A stretch of DNA of 64,000 nt from DASYPQ01 sp036006425 (GTDB lineage: Bacteria > Planctomycetota > UBA1135 > GCA-002686595). Positions within the stretch are counted from its first letter, which is position 1. Every line of letters begins with the position of its first letter. The stretch is taken from positions 145,189 through 209,188 of the forward strand of contig DASYPQ010000005.1 of the NCBI GenBank assembly GCA_036006425.1, given 5' to 3'. The notes below the pieces were generated by a model that did no database searches, was not told the DNA's origin, and worked only from the letters and a program-made list of their open reading frames with translations. The position numbers and the translations under genes were made by a program. Below are positions 54,065 to 63,410 of the stretch, piece after piece.

Positions 54065-55692
54065 CGAGCCGCCGCGCGGCGTTCCTCGCGACGGCGCTGT
54101 GGATCGCGATCGCGTGGCTCGCGTTCGCCGGATACCGTGACCTCGTCCATCCCGACGAGGGGCGCTACGCCGAGATCCCGCGCGAGATGGTCGCGACCGG
54201 GGACTGGCTCACGCCGCGGTTGAACGGGCTCGTGTACTTCGAGAAGCCGCCGCTCCAGTACTGGGTGACCGCGGCGGCGTACGCGCTGTTCGGCGCGGGC
54301 AACGCGACGGCGCGCACCGCGCCGGTCCTCCTCGGGCTGCTCACGATCGGTTGGGTATTCCTCCTCGGAAGGCGCCTCTACGGCACGGCGACGGGGGCGT
54401 GCGCCGCGATCGTCCTCGCGAGCAGCCTGATGTGGGTCGGAATGGGGCACATCCTGACCCTCGACATGAGCCTCTCCGCGTTCCTCTTCCTCGCGATCGG
54501 ATCGATGGCGTGGGCCCAGACGTGCCGCGGCGATCCGGCGCGCGTCCGCCTCTGGATGCTGCTCGCGTGGGCGGCGCTCGCCGCGGCGATGCTGAGCAAG
54601 GGACCCGTCGCGCTCGTGCTCGCCGGCGGGACGGTCGCCGTGTACAGCGTCTGGCAGCGCGACTTCGCGATCTGGCGGCACCTCCATCTCGTCGCTGGAC
54701 TCGCCGTGTTCCTCGCGGTCGCGGCGCCCTGGTTCGTCGCGGTCGGGCTCGAGAATCCGGGCTTCACCACCTTCTTCTTCGTCCACGAGAACTTCGCGCG
54801 CTACACGAGCGACATCCATCACCGCGTGCAGCCGTGGTGGACCTACGCGCCGATCGTCATCGTCGGGACGTTGCCGTGGACCGTCTCCGCGTGCGTCGGC
54901 CTCGCGCGACCGGGCTTCGCGTGGCGCAAGGGATCGGGAGGATTCGACGCGAGCCGGATGCTGTGGGTGTGGGTCGTGCTCACCCTGCTGTTCTTCTCGG
55001 CCTCGCATTCGAAGCTCGCGCCCTACGTCCTCCCGGTCTTCCCGGCGCTCGCGCTGCTCTCCACGCGCCACGTGCTCGGACCGACCGGGGTGCGCTGGGC
55101 TGCTGCTTCCGCGATCGTCGCCGGAATCGCGCTGGCGCTCGTGCTGATGTTCCCCGAACGGATCGCCGCATCCGACGTGCCCCGGAGCGTGCTCGAGGGG
55201 TACTTGCCCTTCATCGCGGCCGCGTCCGCGATCTTCGTCGTCGCGGGCGCCGCCGCGCTGATCCCGCGCTGGAGCGATCGCGCCCGCGTGGCATTCCTCG
55301 GCTGTGCGGTCCTCGCGGCGTCGCAGCTCCTCGTGCTCGGCTTCCAGTCGCTCTCGCCGATCTATTCCTCGCGCGAGCTCGCGTCGGCGATCGAGAGGAA
55401 CTGCGACCGCGATGTCCCCGTCTACGTGATCGATCGCTACGACCAGCCGCTGACGTTCTACCTACGGCGCACTGTCGAGCTCGTCAGTGTCCAGAGCGAG
55501 CTCGCGTACGGAATAGCGGAGTCGCCAGCGACCGAGATCGAGGAAGTCGAGGAGTTCTGGAACCTCTGGCGCGCACCGAAGCAGCGCGTCGCCGTGATGC
55601 GGCGCCGCACGTACGAGTCGATGGTGGCGGCCGGTCTCCCGGCGCGCGTCGTGTTCGAGGACCCCCGCCGGGTGGCCGTGGCGCGTTTTTGA
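54061..55692 (+). CDS. arnT: ArnT-type lipid A 4-amino-4-deoxy-L-arabinose transferase, first paralogue
   Basis: 543 residues of the GT-C (PMT-like) superfamily, with about 12 membrane helices. The first periplasmic loop has HPDEGRYAEIPREM, the DE(G/P)R acceptor-site motif; YFEKPPLQYWVTAAAYALFG and MLSKGPVALVLAG are typical of ArnT. It transfers L-Ara4N from undecaprenyl phosphate to lipid A in the periplasm. GTG 54061 overlaps the permease stop. A second ArnT-like gene is at 59950, so the two may use different acceptors or sugars. Confidence 0.88.
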   Translation: MTSRRAAFLATALWIAIAWLAFAGYRDLVHPDEGRYAEIPREMVATGDWLTPRLNGLVYFEKPPLQYWVTAAAYALFGAGNATARTAPVLLGLLTIGWVFLLGRRLYGTATGACAAIVLASSLMWVGMGHILTLDMSLSAFLFLAIGSMAWAQTCRGDPARVRLWMLLAWAALAAAMLSKGPVALVLAGGTVAVYSVWQRDFAIWRHLHLVAGLAVFLAVAAPWFVAVGLENPGFTTFFFVHENFARYTSDIHHRVQPWWTYAPIVIVGTLPWTVSACVGLARPGFAWRKGSGGFDASRMLWVWVVLTLLFFSASHSKLAPYVLPVFPALALLSTRHVLGPTGVRWAAASAIVAGIALALVLMFPERIAASDVPRSVLEGYLPFIAAASAIFVVAGAAALIPRWSDRARVAFLGCAVLAASQLLVLGFQSLSPIYSSRELASAIERNCDRDVPVYVIDRYDQPLTFYLRRTVELVSVQSELAYGIAESPATEIEEVEEFWNLWRAPKQRVAVMRRRTYESMVAAGLPARVVFEDPRRVAVARF

Positions 55693-55716
55693 GGGGGATC
55701 GCGCGCATTGCCGGCG

Positions 55717-55745
55717 TTGGATACGCCCTCGGCAGCAGATAGGAT
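55717..55745 (+). promoter_or_regulatory. Candidate sigma70-like promoter for arnB
   Basis: TTGGAT (55717-55722) and TAGGAT (55740-55745) are separated by 17 bases, in the 59-base gap after arnT. The predicted transcript start would fall right at or a few bases before the arnB GTG (55752), giving a nearly leaderless message. Three of six and four of six bases match consensus, so support is modest. Confidence 0.3.
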
Positions 55746-55751
55746 CGTGCG

Positions 55752-56939
55752 GTGCACGGCGATCCCGAATTCCTTCCGTTCTGTCGTCCGACCCTCGGTG
55801 AGGAGGAGATCGCGTCCGTCGTCGAGTCGCTGCGCTCGGGATGGATCACTTCCGGCCCGAAAGTCCTCGCTTTCGAAGCCATCTTCCGCGAGCGCCTCGG
55901 CGTCCCGCACGCGGTCGCGGTGAATTCCGCGACGGCGGGCCTGCACGTCGCGCTCGCGGGGCTCGGTATCGGGCCCGGCGACGAGGTGATCACGACGTCG
56001 CTGACGTGGCCCTCGACCGTGAACATGATCGAGCTCCTCGGGGCGCGCCCGGTGTTCGCCGACGTGATCCCGGGGACGCTGATGATCGACCCCGCGGACG
56101 TCCGGCGCCGGATCAACGAACGCACGCGCGCGATCGTGCCGGTGCACTACGCCGGCGCGCCCGCGGACCTCGACGCGCTCGATGCCGCGATCGCGCAGAG
56201 CGGACGTGCGATCGCGCTGCTCGAGGACGCGGCGCACGCGCTCGGCACCGCGTACAAGGGGCGCGAGATCGGAGCCGGCCCGCACACGACCGTGTACAGT
56301 TTCCACCCGATCAAGAACATCACGACGGGCGAAGGCGGGATCGTGACGACGCGTGACGAGAAGCTCGCCGACCGCATGCGCACGCTGCGGTTCCACGGCG
56401 TCAGCAAGGACGCGTGGTCGCGCTACGGCCGCTCCGCGTCGCCGCGGTACGAGGTCATCGAGCCGGGCTGGAAGTACAACATGCTCGACCTGCAGGCGGC
56501 ACTCGGGATCGAGCAGATGAAGAAGCTCGAGCGCTTCAACGGCCAGCGCGCGGAGCTCGCCGCGCGGTACGGCGAGGCGCTCGCCGACGTCGCGGAAGTG
56601 CGCCCGCTCGACGCCGTGCCGTACGACCACGTCCACGCCTGGCACCTCTACATCGTGCGCCTCGATCTCGCGCGCCTCTCGATCGGCCGCGACGAGTTCA
56701 TGGGCGAGCTCGGCAAGGCCGGCGTCGGCGTCGGGCTGCACTTCACGCCCGTGCACCTCCACCGCTTCTACGCCGAGAAGTACGGCTTCCGCGTCGGCGA
56801 CCTGCCGGCGTCGGAGGCGGCGGGGGAGTCGATCTTCTCGCTGCCGCTGTATCCGCTGCTCACGCCGGCGATGCAGGACCGCGTCGTCGCGGCGGTGAAG
56901 CAGGTCGTCGCCGCGCACAAGGCTCCCCGTGGCCGCTGA
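55752..56939 (+). CDS. arnB: ArnB, UDP-L-Ara4O aminotransferase (PLP, DegT family)
   Basis: 395 residues. FLPFCRPTLGEEEIASVVESLRSGW starts as in the DegT/DnrJ/EryC1/ArnB family; NSATAGLHVALAGLG, EDAAHALGT and the PLP-binding Lys in SFHPIKNITTGEGG follow. It makes UDP-L-Ara4N from UDP-4-keto-pentose with glutamate. GTG 55752 has no clear Shine-Dalgarno. The 3' end overlaps arnC by 11 bases. The surrounding arn genes specify the substrate. Confidence 0.93.
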   Translation: MHGDPEFLPFCRPTLGEEEIASVVESLRSGWITSGPKVLAFEAIFRERLGVPHAVAVNSATAGLHVALAGLGIGPGDEVITTSLTWPSTVNMIELLGARPVFADVIPGTLMIDPADVRRRINERTRAIVPVHYAGAPADLDALDAAIAQSGRAIALLEDAAHALGTAYKGREIGAGPHTTVYSFHPIKNITTGEGGIVTTRDEKLADRMRTLRFHGVSKDAWSRYGRSASPRYEVIEPGWKYNMLDLQAALGIEQMKKLERFNGQRAELAARYGEALADVAEVRPLDAVPYDHVHAWHLYIVRLDLARLSIGRDEFMGELGKAGVGVGLHFTPVHLHRFYAEKYGFRVGDLPASEAAGESIFSLPLYPLLTPAMQDRVVAAVKQVVAAHKAPRGR

Positions 56940-57975
56940 AGCGACTGGCCCGTTCCTCTCCGTCGTCATCCCCGTCTTCAACGAGGAAGACAACGTCGAC
57001 CTGCTGTGCGAGCGGCTGATCCCGGTGCTGCGGAAGCTCGGGACGTCGTTCGAGGTCGTGTTCGTCGACGACGGATCGCGGGACCGCACGGTCGAGAAGC
57101 TCACCGCGCGGGCGAAGCGCGACCCCGAGATCCTGGTGCGGTCCTTCCCGCGCAACTTCGGCCAGCACGCCGCGGTCACCGCCGGCTTCGCGGCCTCGCG
57201 CGGCGAGTTCGTCGTGACGCTCGACGCCGACCTGCAGAATCCGCCCGAGGAGATTCCGCGGCTCATCGCGGAGTTCGAGAAGGGCCACGATCTCGTCGGC
57301 ACGATCCGCGAGCACCGCCAGGACACGTGGTTCCGCCGGCGCGCGTCGGCCTACGTCAACCGGATGACGCGCCGGATGTCGGGCATCAACCTGCACGACT
57401 TCGGCTGCATGCTGCGCGGCTACTCGCGCGAGATCGCCCACGCGATCGCGAACCGCCGCGAGGTACGCACGTTCATCCCCGCGCTCGGCTACCTGTACGC
57501 GCGCAATCCGGTCGAGATCCACGTGCAGCACGAGGCGCGCTCGGCCGGGCACTCGAAGTACTCGCTGCTGCGTCTGCTCAAGCTGCACATGGACCTGATG
57601 ACCGGGTTCTCCCTGACTCCGCTGCGCCTGATGATCGGCGCCGGATTCGTGATCGCGGCGGGATCGGTGCTGTTCGGCATCGCGTTGCTCGTCCTGCGCC
57701 TCATCGAGGGTCCGGGCTGGGCCGCCTACGGCGTGTTCACGCTCTTCGCCGTCCTGTTCCTGCTCGTCGGGCTGCAGTTCGTCGCGTTCGGCCTGCTCGG
57801 CGACTACATCGGGCGGATCTTCCTCGCGGTCCGCGAGCGCCCCGCCTACCTGCTCCGCGAGCGGCCCGACGCGCGGGAGGACCGCGGCGAGTTCACGCTG
57901 TCACCGCGGATCCGCGGCGCCGTGCCGCGCGGCGTCGCGGAGAAACCGGAGCGCATCGAGGAGCCCAGGACTTGA
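56929..57975 (+). CDS. arnC: ArnC, undecaprenyl-phosphate L-Ara4FN transferase
   Basis: 348 residues: a GT2 domain (SVVIPVFNEEDNVDLL, VFVDDGSRDRT, LDADLQNPPEEIP) followed by two C-terminal membrane helices (MIGAGFVIAAGSVLFGIALLV and VFTLFAVLFLLVGLQF) and a basic tail. It loads formylated Ara4N onto undecaprenyl phosphate on the cytoplasmic face. Related to DPM1-like glycosyltransferases, which it could be out of context, but operon order fixes the role. GTG 56929. Confidence 0.9.
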   Translation: MAAEATGPFLSVVIPVFNEEDNVDLLCERLIPVLRKLGTSFEVVFVDDGSRDRTVEKLTARAKRDPEILVRSFPRNFGQHAAVTAGFAASRGEFVVTLDADLQNPPEEIPRLIAEFEKGHDLVGTIREHRQDTWFRRRASAYVNRMTRRMSGINLHDFGCMLRGYSREIAHAIANRREVRTFIPALGYLYARNPVEIHVQHEARSAGHSKYSLLRLLKLHMDLMTGFSLTPLRLMIGAGFVIAAGSVLFGIALLVLRLIEGPGWAAYGVFTLFAVLFLLVGLQFVAFGLLGDYIGRIFLAVRERPAYLLRERPDAREDRGEFTLSPRIRGAVPRGVAEKPERIEEPRT

Positions 57976-58916
57976 GCGCCGTCGTCTTCGCGTACCACGA
58001 CGTCGGCTGCCGCGGGATCCGCACGTTGCGCCGCGTCGGCGTCGAAATCGCCGGCGTCTACACGCACGACGACGATCCCACCGAGAACGTCTGGTTCGGA
58101 TCGGTGCGCAAGACCTGCGCGGAGCTCGGGATCCCCGTCCGCGCCGGCGCGGACATGAAGGAGCCCGCCGAGCACGCGCGCCTCGCCGCGCTCGCGCCGC
58201 GCGCGATCTTCAGCTTCTACTACCGCGACATCCTCCCGCAGGCGGTCCTCGCTTGCGCGCGCGTCGCCGCGGTGAACCTGCACGGGAGCCTGCTGCCGCG
58301 CTACCGCGGCCGCGCGCCGGTGAACTGGCAGCTCCTGCACGGCGAACGCGAAGGCGGGGTCACGCTCCACCACATGGTCCAGCGCGCGGACGCGGGCGAC
58401 ATCGTCGACCAGGAGCCGTTCCCGATCGGCCTCGACGACACGCCGACCGACCTCTTCGCGCGCGTGCTCGTCGCCGCCGAGCGCGTGCTCGAGCGCAGCG
58501 CGGTCGCCGTCGTCGAAGGCACCGCCCCGCGCTGGGCGCAGCTCGAATCCAAGGCGACGAAGTTCGGCCGCCGCACGCCCGAGGACGGGCGCATCGACTG
58601 GCGCCAGTCCGCGGAGGACGTGCGCAACCTCGTCCGCGCGGTCACGAAGCCCTACCCGGGCGCGTTCTCCTTCGCGGGGCGCGAGCGCGTCCTCGTGTGG
58701 TGGGCCGCGCACGCCGCCGACACGGCGCGGGCTCCGGCGCGCGCGCCGGGCACGCTCGTGGTGCGGACCGACGGTGTGTACGTCGCTTGCGGCGACCGGC
58801 GCCTCCTGCGCCTCGTGCGCATCGAAGTGGGGGGCAAGACGGGCGACGCTCTCGAATTCCCCGCAGTGCTGCGCGACGGCGGGATCCTGGTCGGATCCCC
58901 GGAAGGAGGCGGTTGA
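57972..58916 (+). CDS. arnA: UDP-L-Ara4N formyltransferase (ArnA N-terminal half as a separate gene)
   Basis: 314 residues of the formyltransferase fold: VNLHGSLLPRYRGRAPVNWQ carries the catalytic Asn and His, and ADAGDIVDQEPFPI the Asp; an OB-like C-terminal domain follows. In E. coli this activity is fused to the decarboxylase in ArnA; here it stands alone, followed immediately by the other half. The start is TTG 57972, overlapping the arnC stop (TTGA). Its stop overlaps the next start (TGATG). Confidence 0.9.
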   Translation: MSAVVFAYHDVGCRGIRTLRRVGVEIAGVYTHDDDPTENVWFGSVRKTCAELGIPVRAGADMKEPAEHARLAALAPRAIFSFYYRDILPQAVLACARVAAVNLHGSLLPRYRGRAPVNWQLLHGEREGGVTLHHMVQRADAGDIVDQEPFPIGLDDTPTDLFARVLVAAERVLERSAVAVVEGTAPRWAQLESKATKFGRRTPEDGRIDWRQSAEDVRNLVRAVTKPYPGAFSFAGRERVLVWWAAHAADTARAPARAPGTLVVRTDGVYVACGDRRLLRLVRIEVGGKTGDALEFPAVLRDGGILVGSPEGGG

Positions 58917-59953
58917 TGGACGTTCTCGTCCTCGGCGTCAACGGGTTCATCGGGAGCCATCTCACCGAGTCGATCCTCGAACAGACGGACTGGAAGATCT
59001 TCGGGATGGATCTCGAGGCGGACCGCGTCTCGCGCTGGATCGACCATCCGCGGTTCAAGTTCCTCGAGGGCGACATCTCGATCAACCACGAGTGGATCGC
59101 CTACCACGTCAAGAAGTGCGACGTCTGCCTGCCGCTCGTCGCGATCGCGACGCCGGCGAGCTACGTCAAGGATCCCCTGGCGGTGTTCGAGCTCGATTTC
59201 GAGCAGAACCTGCGCATCGTGCGGCAGTGCGTGAAGCACCAGACCCGCGTGATCTTCCCGTCGACCTCGGAGGTCTACGGGATGTGCGAGGACGCGGAGT
59301 TCGACGAGGAGTGGAGCTCGCTCGTGTACGGCCCGGTCGGCAAGACGCGCTGGATCTACGCCTGCGCGAAGCAGCTCATGGATCGCGTGATCGTCGCGCT
59401 GGGCCGCGACAAGGGACTCCAGTTCACGCTCTTCCGTCCGTTCAACTGGATCGGGCCTGGACTCGACTCGATCCACACGGCGAAGGAGGGGAGCTCGCGC
59501 GTCCTGACGCAGTTCCTCGGCCACCTCCTGCGCGGCGAGACGGTGACGCTCGTCGACGGAGGCCGCCAGCGCCGCTGCTTCACCCACATCGACGACGGGA
59601 TCGACGGCCTGATGCGGATCCTGCGCAACGACGGCGGGCGCGCCGACGGACAGATCTTCAACCTCGGCCATCCGGACAACGACCACTCGATCCGCGAGCT
59701 CGCGGACACGATGGTCGCCGTCCTGGCTTCGTTCCCGCGCACGAAGGAGCTCGCTGCGCGCGCGAAGATCGTCGAGCAGTCGGCCGACGACTACTACGGG
59801 CGCGAGTACCAGGACATCGTGCGCCGCGTGCCTTCGATCCGGCGCGCGGGCGAGCGGCTCGGATGGAAGCCGAAGGTCGGCTTCGAAGAGGCCATCCGGC
59901 GCACGATCGCGCACTACATCGAGACCGAAACGCTCCCCGACCACCGATCCTGA
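58916..59953 (+). CDS. arnA: UDP-glucuronic acid oxidative decarboxylase (ArnA C-terminal half as a separate gene)
   Basis: 345-residue extended short-chain dehydrogenase: VLGVNGFIGSHLTE binds NAD, PSTSEVYGM and YACAKQLMDRV supply Ser/Tyr/Lys, and FRPFNWIGPGLDSI is close to the ArnA dehydrogenase domain. It makes UDP-4-keto-pentose from UDP-glucuronate, the substrate of ArnB. UDP-glucose dehydrogenase, which makes UDP-glucuronate, is not in the window. ATG 58916 overlaps the previous stop. Confidence 0.92.
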   Translation: MDVLVLGVNGFIGSHLTESILEQTDWKIFGMDLEADRVSRWIDHPRFKFLEGDISINHEWIAYHVKKCDVCLPLVAIATPASYVKDPLAVFELDFEQNLRIVRQCVKHQTRVIFPSTSEVYGMCEDAEFDEEWSSLVYGPVGKTRWIYACAKQLMDRVIVALGRDKGLQFTLFRPFNWIGPGLDSIHTAKEGSSRVLTQFLGHLLRGETVTLVDGGRQRRCFTHIDDGIDGLMRILRNDGGRADGQIFNLGHPDNDHSIRELADTMVAVLASFPRTKELAARAKIVEQSADDYYGREYQDIVRRVPSIRRAGERLGWKPKVGFEEAIRRTIAHYIETETLPDHRS

Positions 59954-61653
59954 AGCCGGAACCCCGAGCCCCGCGCAGGGAGCGTCTGCGGCCAGCGGCA
60001 TTCGGCGCGGCGGTGCTCGCGGCCGTGCTCGGGTTCGCCGGGATCTTCCAGCACGGTCTCTGGACGCCCGACGAGCCGCGCGAAGCGGAGATCGGCCGCG
60101 AGATGCTCGTCTCCGGACTCTCGGCGGTGCCGACCCTCGGCGGCGCGCCGTTCGTGGAGAAGCCGCCGCTCTTCCCGTGGATCCTGGCCGGGAGCTACAG
60201 CGTCTTCGGCGTCTCCGCCGGCAGCGCGCGGATCCCGTCCGCGCTCTTCGGCATCGGAGCCGTCCTCGTCGCGTTCGAGCTCGGACGCCGGGCGGGCGGT
60301 CGCACGGCCGGGCTGTGCGCGGCGGCGGTCCTCGCGACCTCCGCCGAGTTCGCCGCGATCAGCCACGCTTCCGTCAACGACACGGCGCTCATGTTCTTCG
60401 TCGCCGCCGGCCACCTCGCGTTCCTCGTCGCGCGCGACGACCAGCGGCTCGGGAGGGGATCGCTCGCGCTCCCGCTCGCCGGGCTCCTCGCGGGACTCGC
60501 GTTCCTGACGAAGGCCTGGATCGGACCGATCCTGCTCGCCGGTCCGCCGCTGCTCGCGGCGGCGCTCGGGCGCGAATGGCGTCTCCTCGCGCGCGCGGGC
60601 GTCCGCTCGATCCTCGCGTGCGTCGCCGGCACCGTGCTCCTCGGCGCACCCTGGGTGCTCGCGCTCGTGCGCGCCGGTCGCTCGGACCTCGTCCGCGTCT
60701 GCCTCGTCGACAACGCCGTCGGCCGCGCGGCGGGCGGCGCCGCGTACGCCTCGTTCGGGCACGCGCGCGGTCCGCTGTACTACCTCTCCGCGTTCCCGGC
60801 GAGCTTCCTGCCCTGGACGCTCGCGATCCCGGGGATCGTGCTCGCGCGCGCTCCGCGGCAACGCGCGCGGTTCCTCGCGCTCCTCGTCGTCGCCGGCCTC
60901 CTGCTGCTCTCCATCCCGTCGGGCAAGCGCGAGCTCTACGCGCTGCCGCTCTTTCCCGCGGCGGCCGCCGTCGTCGGCGTGTGGCTCTCGCGCGTCGGAT
61001 CGCGCCGCGGCAGCCGCGTCGACGCGCCGACACTCGCGGCCGTCCTCGGCGTTCTCGTCCTCGCCTGCGCCGCCGGTGCGCTCGGTCTCGCGCTGGCGGC
61101 GGCGGGGAGGGTGCCGGCCTCCCTCGCCGAGTTCGCGCAGGCGCTCGACGGGCGCCGCGCGAGCGGCGTGCTCGCCGTCGCCGCGGGGGCGCTCGCGTTC
61201 GGCGGCGCCGCGATCGCCTGGTTCGCGGCGCGCGCGCTGCGGAGCAGGAGTCCCGCGCTCGCCGCGCGCACTGCGGTCGCCGCCGCGTCGATCCTCGTGT
61301 TCGCGCTCCAGGCGTGCCTGCGCCCGATCCTCGATCCCGCGAAGGATCTCCGCGCCGGATCGCTCGCGATCGCGCGCGCGGTGCCCGCGTCGGAGCCGTT
61401 GCTCGGTTTCGCGCTCGACGAGACGATCCGCGCCGTCGTTCCGTTCTACGGCGGACGGCTGCTCCGCAGCGTCGACGACCCCGAGCGCGCCGCCGCCGAC
61501 CTCGAATCCGGGCGGTCGCGGCATCTCGTCGTCACCGAGGCGGGGGAGAAGCGGCTCCCGGACGGCCTGCGCCGTCGCCTGGCCCCCGTCGCCGAGCTCC
61601 GCGTCGGAGTCGCGCGTCCCGTCACCGTCTACCGCTACGATGCGGCCCGATGA
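59950..61653 (+). CDS. ArnT-like GT-C glycosyltransferase, second paralogue
   Basis: 567 residues, about 12 membrane helices. TPDEPREAEIGREM is the acceptor loop motif and FVEKPPLFPWILAGSYSVFG matches the corresponding ArnT segment. No ATG, GTG or TTG lies near the proper start: helix 1 begins within 20 residues of a CTG at 59950 that would overlap the arnA stop as CTGA, in the style of the other junctions here. GTG 60013 would remove part of helix 1. CTG is therefore proposed. The C-terminal soluble part is shorter and diverged compared with the first paralogue. Confidence 0.82.
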   Translation: MKPEPRAPRRERLRPAAFGAAVLAAVLGFAGIFQHGLWTPDEPREAEIGREMLVSGLSAVPTLGGAPFVEKPPLFPWILAGSYSVFGVSAGSARIPSALFGIGAVLVAFELGRRAGGRTAGLCAAAVLATSAEFAAISHASVNDTALMFFVAAGHLAFLVARDDQRLGRGSLALPLAGLLAGLAFLTKAWIGPILLAGPPLLAAALGREWRLLARAGVRSILACVAGTVLLGAPWVLALVRAGRSDLVRVCLVDNAVGRAAGGAAYASFGHARGPLYYLSAFPASFLPWTLAIPGIVLARAPRQRARFLALLVVAGLLLLSIPSGKRELYALPLFPAAAAVVGVWLSRVGSRRGSRVDAPTLAAVLGVLVLACAAGALGLALAAAGRVPASLAEFAQALDGRRASGVLAVAAGALAFGGAAIAWFAARALRSRSPALAARTAVAAASILVFALQACLRPILDPAKDLRAGSLAIARAVPASEPLLGFALDETIRAVVPFYGGRLLRSVDDPERAAADLESGRSRHLVVTEAGEKRLPDGLRRRLAPVAELRVGVARPVTVYRYDAAR

Positions 61654-62561
61654 GGACCGTCGCGCTCAAGGTCGACGTCTGCACGCACGACGGCATGCGC
61701 GACGGCGTTCCGCGGCTGCTCGCTCTCCTCGCGCAGCGGCGCGTGAAGGCCTCGTTCTTCCTGTCGTTCGGGCCCGACAACTCCGGCAAGGCGGTGAAGA
61801 ACCTCCTGCGTCCGGGCTTCCTGAAGAAGATGGTCAAGAGCTCCGCGCCGTCGATGTACGGCGTGCGCACGATGCTCTCGGGGACGCTGCTGCCCGCGCG
61901 TCCGATCGCGACGCGCCACCCCGATCTCGTCCGACGCATCGCGGGCGAGGGCCACGAGGTCGCGGTGCACGCGTGGGACCACCGCCGCTGGCAGGACCAC
62001 CTCGAGCGGATGGAAGTCGCGGAGATCGAAGCGCACTTCGCGCAGTCCTTCTCCGCGTTCGAGTCGATCCTCGGCCGCGCGCCGAAAGCCGTCGGCGCGG
62101 CGGCGTGGACTGTCACGCCGCAGAGCCTGCGCGTCGCGGACGAGCTCGCGCTCGACTACGCCGCCGATCTCCGCGGCGGGCCGCCGTGCACGCTGCGCGT
62201 CGAGGGCCGCGCGCTCAAGACGCCGCAGATCCCGACGACCGGGCGCTGCATCGAAGAGCTCCTGACGCTCGGGATCCGCGGCGAGGCGGATCTCGCCCGC
62301 GCACTCCTCGACGACCTCGCGCCCGGCGACCCGGCCGTGCTCGCCGTGCACGCGGAGGTCGAGGGCGGGCCCTTCGGCGCCGTGCTCGACGGCCTCCTCG
62401 CGACCTTCGCGGAGCGGGGCGTCGCCGTCCGCACGCTCGCCGAGATCGCGGCCTCGCTGAAGGGGACTCGCCTCCCCGAACGCGACCTCGCCCACGTCGA
62501 GCTCCCCGGGCGATCGGGCACGGTCGCGACCGCGATCGCGCCGGGGACCCCGCCTGTCTAG
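61650..62561 (+). CDS. arnD: ArnD, undecaprenyl-phosphate-L-Ara4FN deformylase
   Basis: 303 residues, close in layout to E. coli ArnD: LKVDVCTHDGMRDGVPRLLALL, SFFLSFGPDNSGKAVKNLL, MYGVRTMLSGT, EVAVHAWDHRRWQ (metal His) and VLAVHAEVEGG. It is a NodB-type polysaccharide deacetylase that removes the formyl group. ATG 61650 overlaps the arnT2 stop. It is the last gene of the arn operon; a tRNA-Sec begins 16 bases after its stop. Confidence 0.93.
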   Translation: MRTVALKVDVCTHDGMRDGVPRLLALLAQRRVKASFFLSFGPDNSGKAVKNLLRPGFLKKMVKSSAPSMYGVRTMLSGTLLPARPIATRHPDLVRRIAGEGHEVAVHAWDHRRWQDHLERMEVAEIEAHFAQSFSAFESILGRAPKAVGAAAWTVTPQSLRVADELALDYAADLRGGPPCTLRVEGRALKTPQIPTTGRCIEELLTLGIRGEADLARALLDDLAPGDPAVLAVHAEVEGGPFGAVLDGLLATFAERGVAVRTLAEIAASLKGTRLPERDLAHVELPGRSGTVATAIAPGTPPV

Positions 62562-62577
62562 ACTGATCGCTCCACGA

Positions 62578-62675
62578 GGGAGTGGATCGGTGCTGGTGTG
62601 CCGCCCGGCCTTCAAAGCCGGTTGGGCTTCGTGAACAGCGGGGCCGGTGGGTTCGATTCCCATGCACTCCCGCCA
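62578..62675 (+). tRNA. selC: tRNA-Sec (anticodon UCA)
   Basis: 98 bases including encoded CCA. The anticodon loop is CTTCAAA with TCA at 62612-62614, in a five-pair stem (62605-62609 with 62617-62621). The D arm has six pairs and a four-base loop, the variable arm is long (seven pairs), and the T arm has five pairs with loop TTCGATT. The acceptor is GGGAGTG paired with CACTCCC; the eighth pair expected in tRNA-Sec is a G-G mismatch (62585, 62664). These are the features of bacterial tRNA-Sec. A TAGACT (62559-62564) overlapping the arnD stop could be its -10. Confidence 0.95.
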
Positions 62676-62691
62676 TCCGCCCGCACCCGCC

Positions 62692-63198
<507 letters not shown>

Positions 63199-63410
63199 CG
63201 CCCGAACTCCTTCCTGCTCAACGAGTTGGAGCCCGCGGCGCCGGCCCCGATCCGACCGCGCGGGGCCCGGAAGGGCCCTCCGGCGGGTCGAGAAGCTTGA
63301 TCCCGGACGTCGAATGTGGCCAAAAAGGCGGCCCCACAGCCCTCTGCGCGGCCCGTCGGGCCGTCTCGGGGCCCCCGAGGACCTCAGAACGAGAGTCAGG
63401 AAAGCCCGCG
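63199..63410 (+). other. Intergenic region between EVE and Hc1-like genes
   Basis: 212 bases without a convincing gene. It contains a GGGCCC-GGAA-GGGCCC hairpin (63263-63278) with no T-run and several GGCCC-rich complementary segments further down (63330-63380) that could fold. A Shine-Dalgarno AGGAAA precedes the next start. I see no clear promoter. Confidence 0.4.

Noticed and set aside
59914..61524. Long minus-strand frame across the second arnT
   Set aside because: Arg/Glu-rich shadow typical of antisense in GC-rich DNA, with no family signature.
63263..63278. GGGCCC-GGAA-GGGCCC hairpin as terminator of the EVE gene
   Set aside because: No T-run and self-complementary GGGCCC is common in such DNA; left as an unassigned structure.
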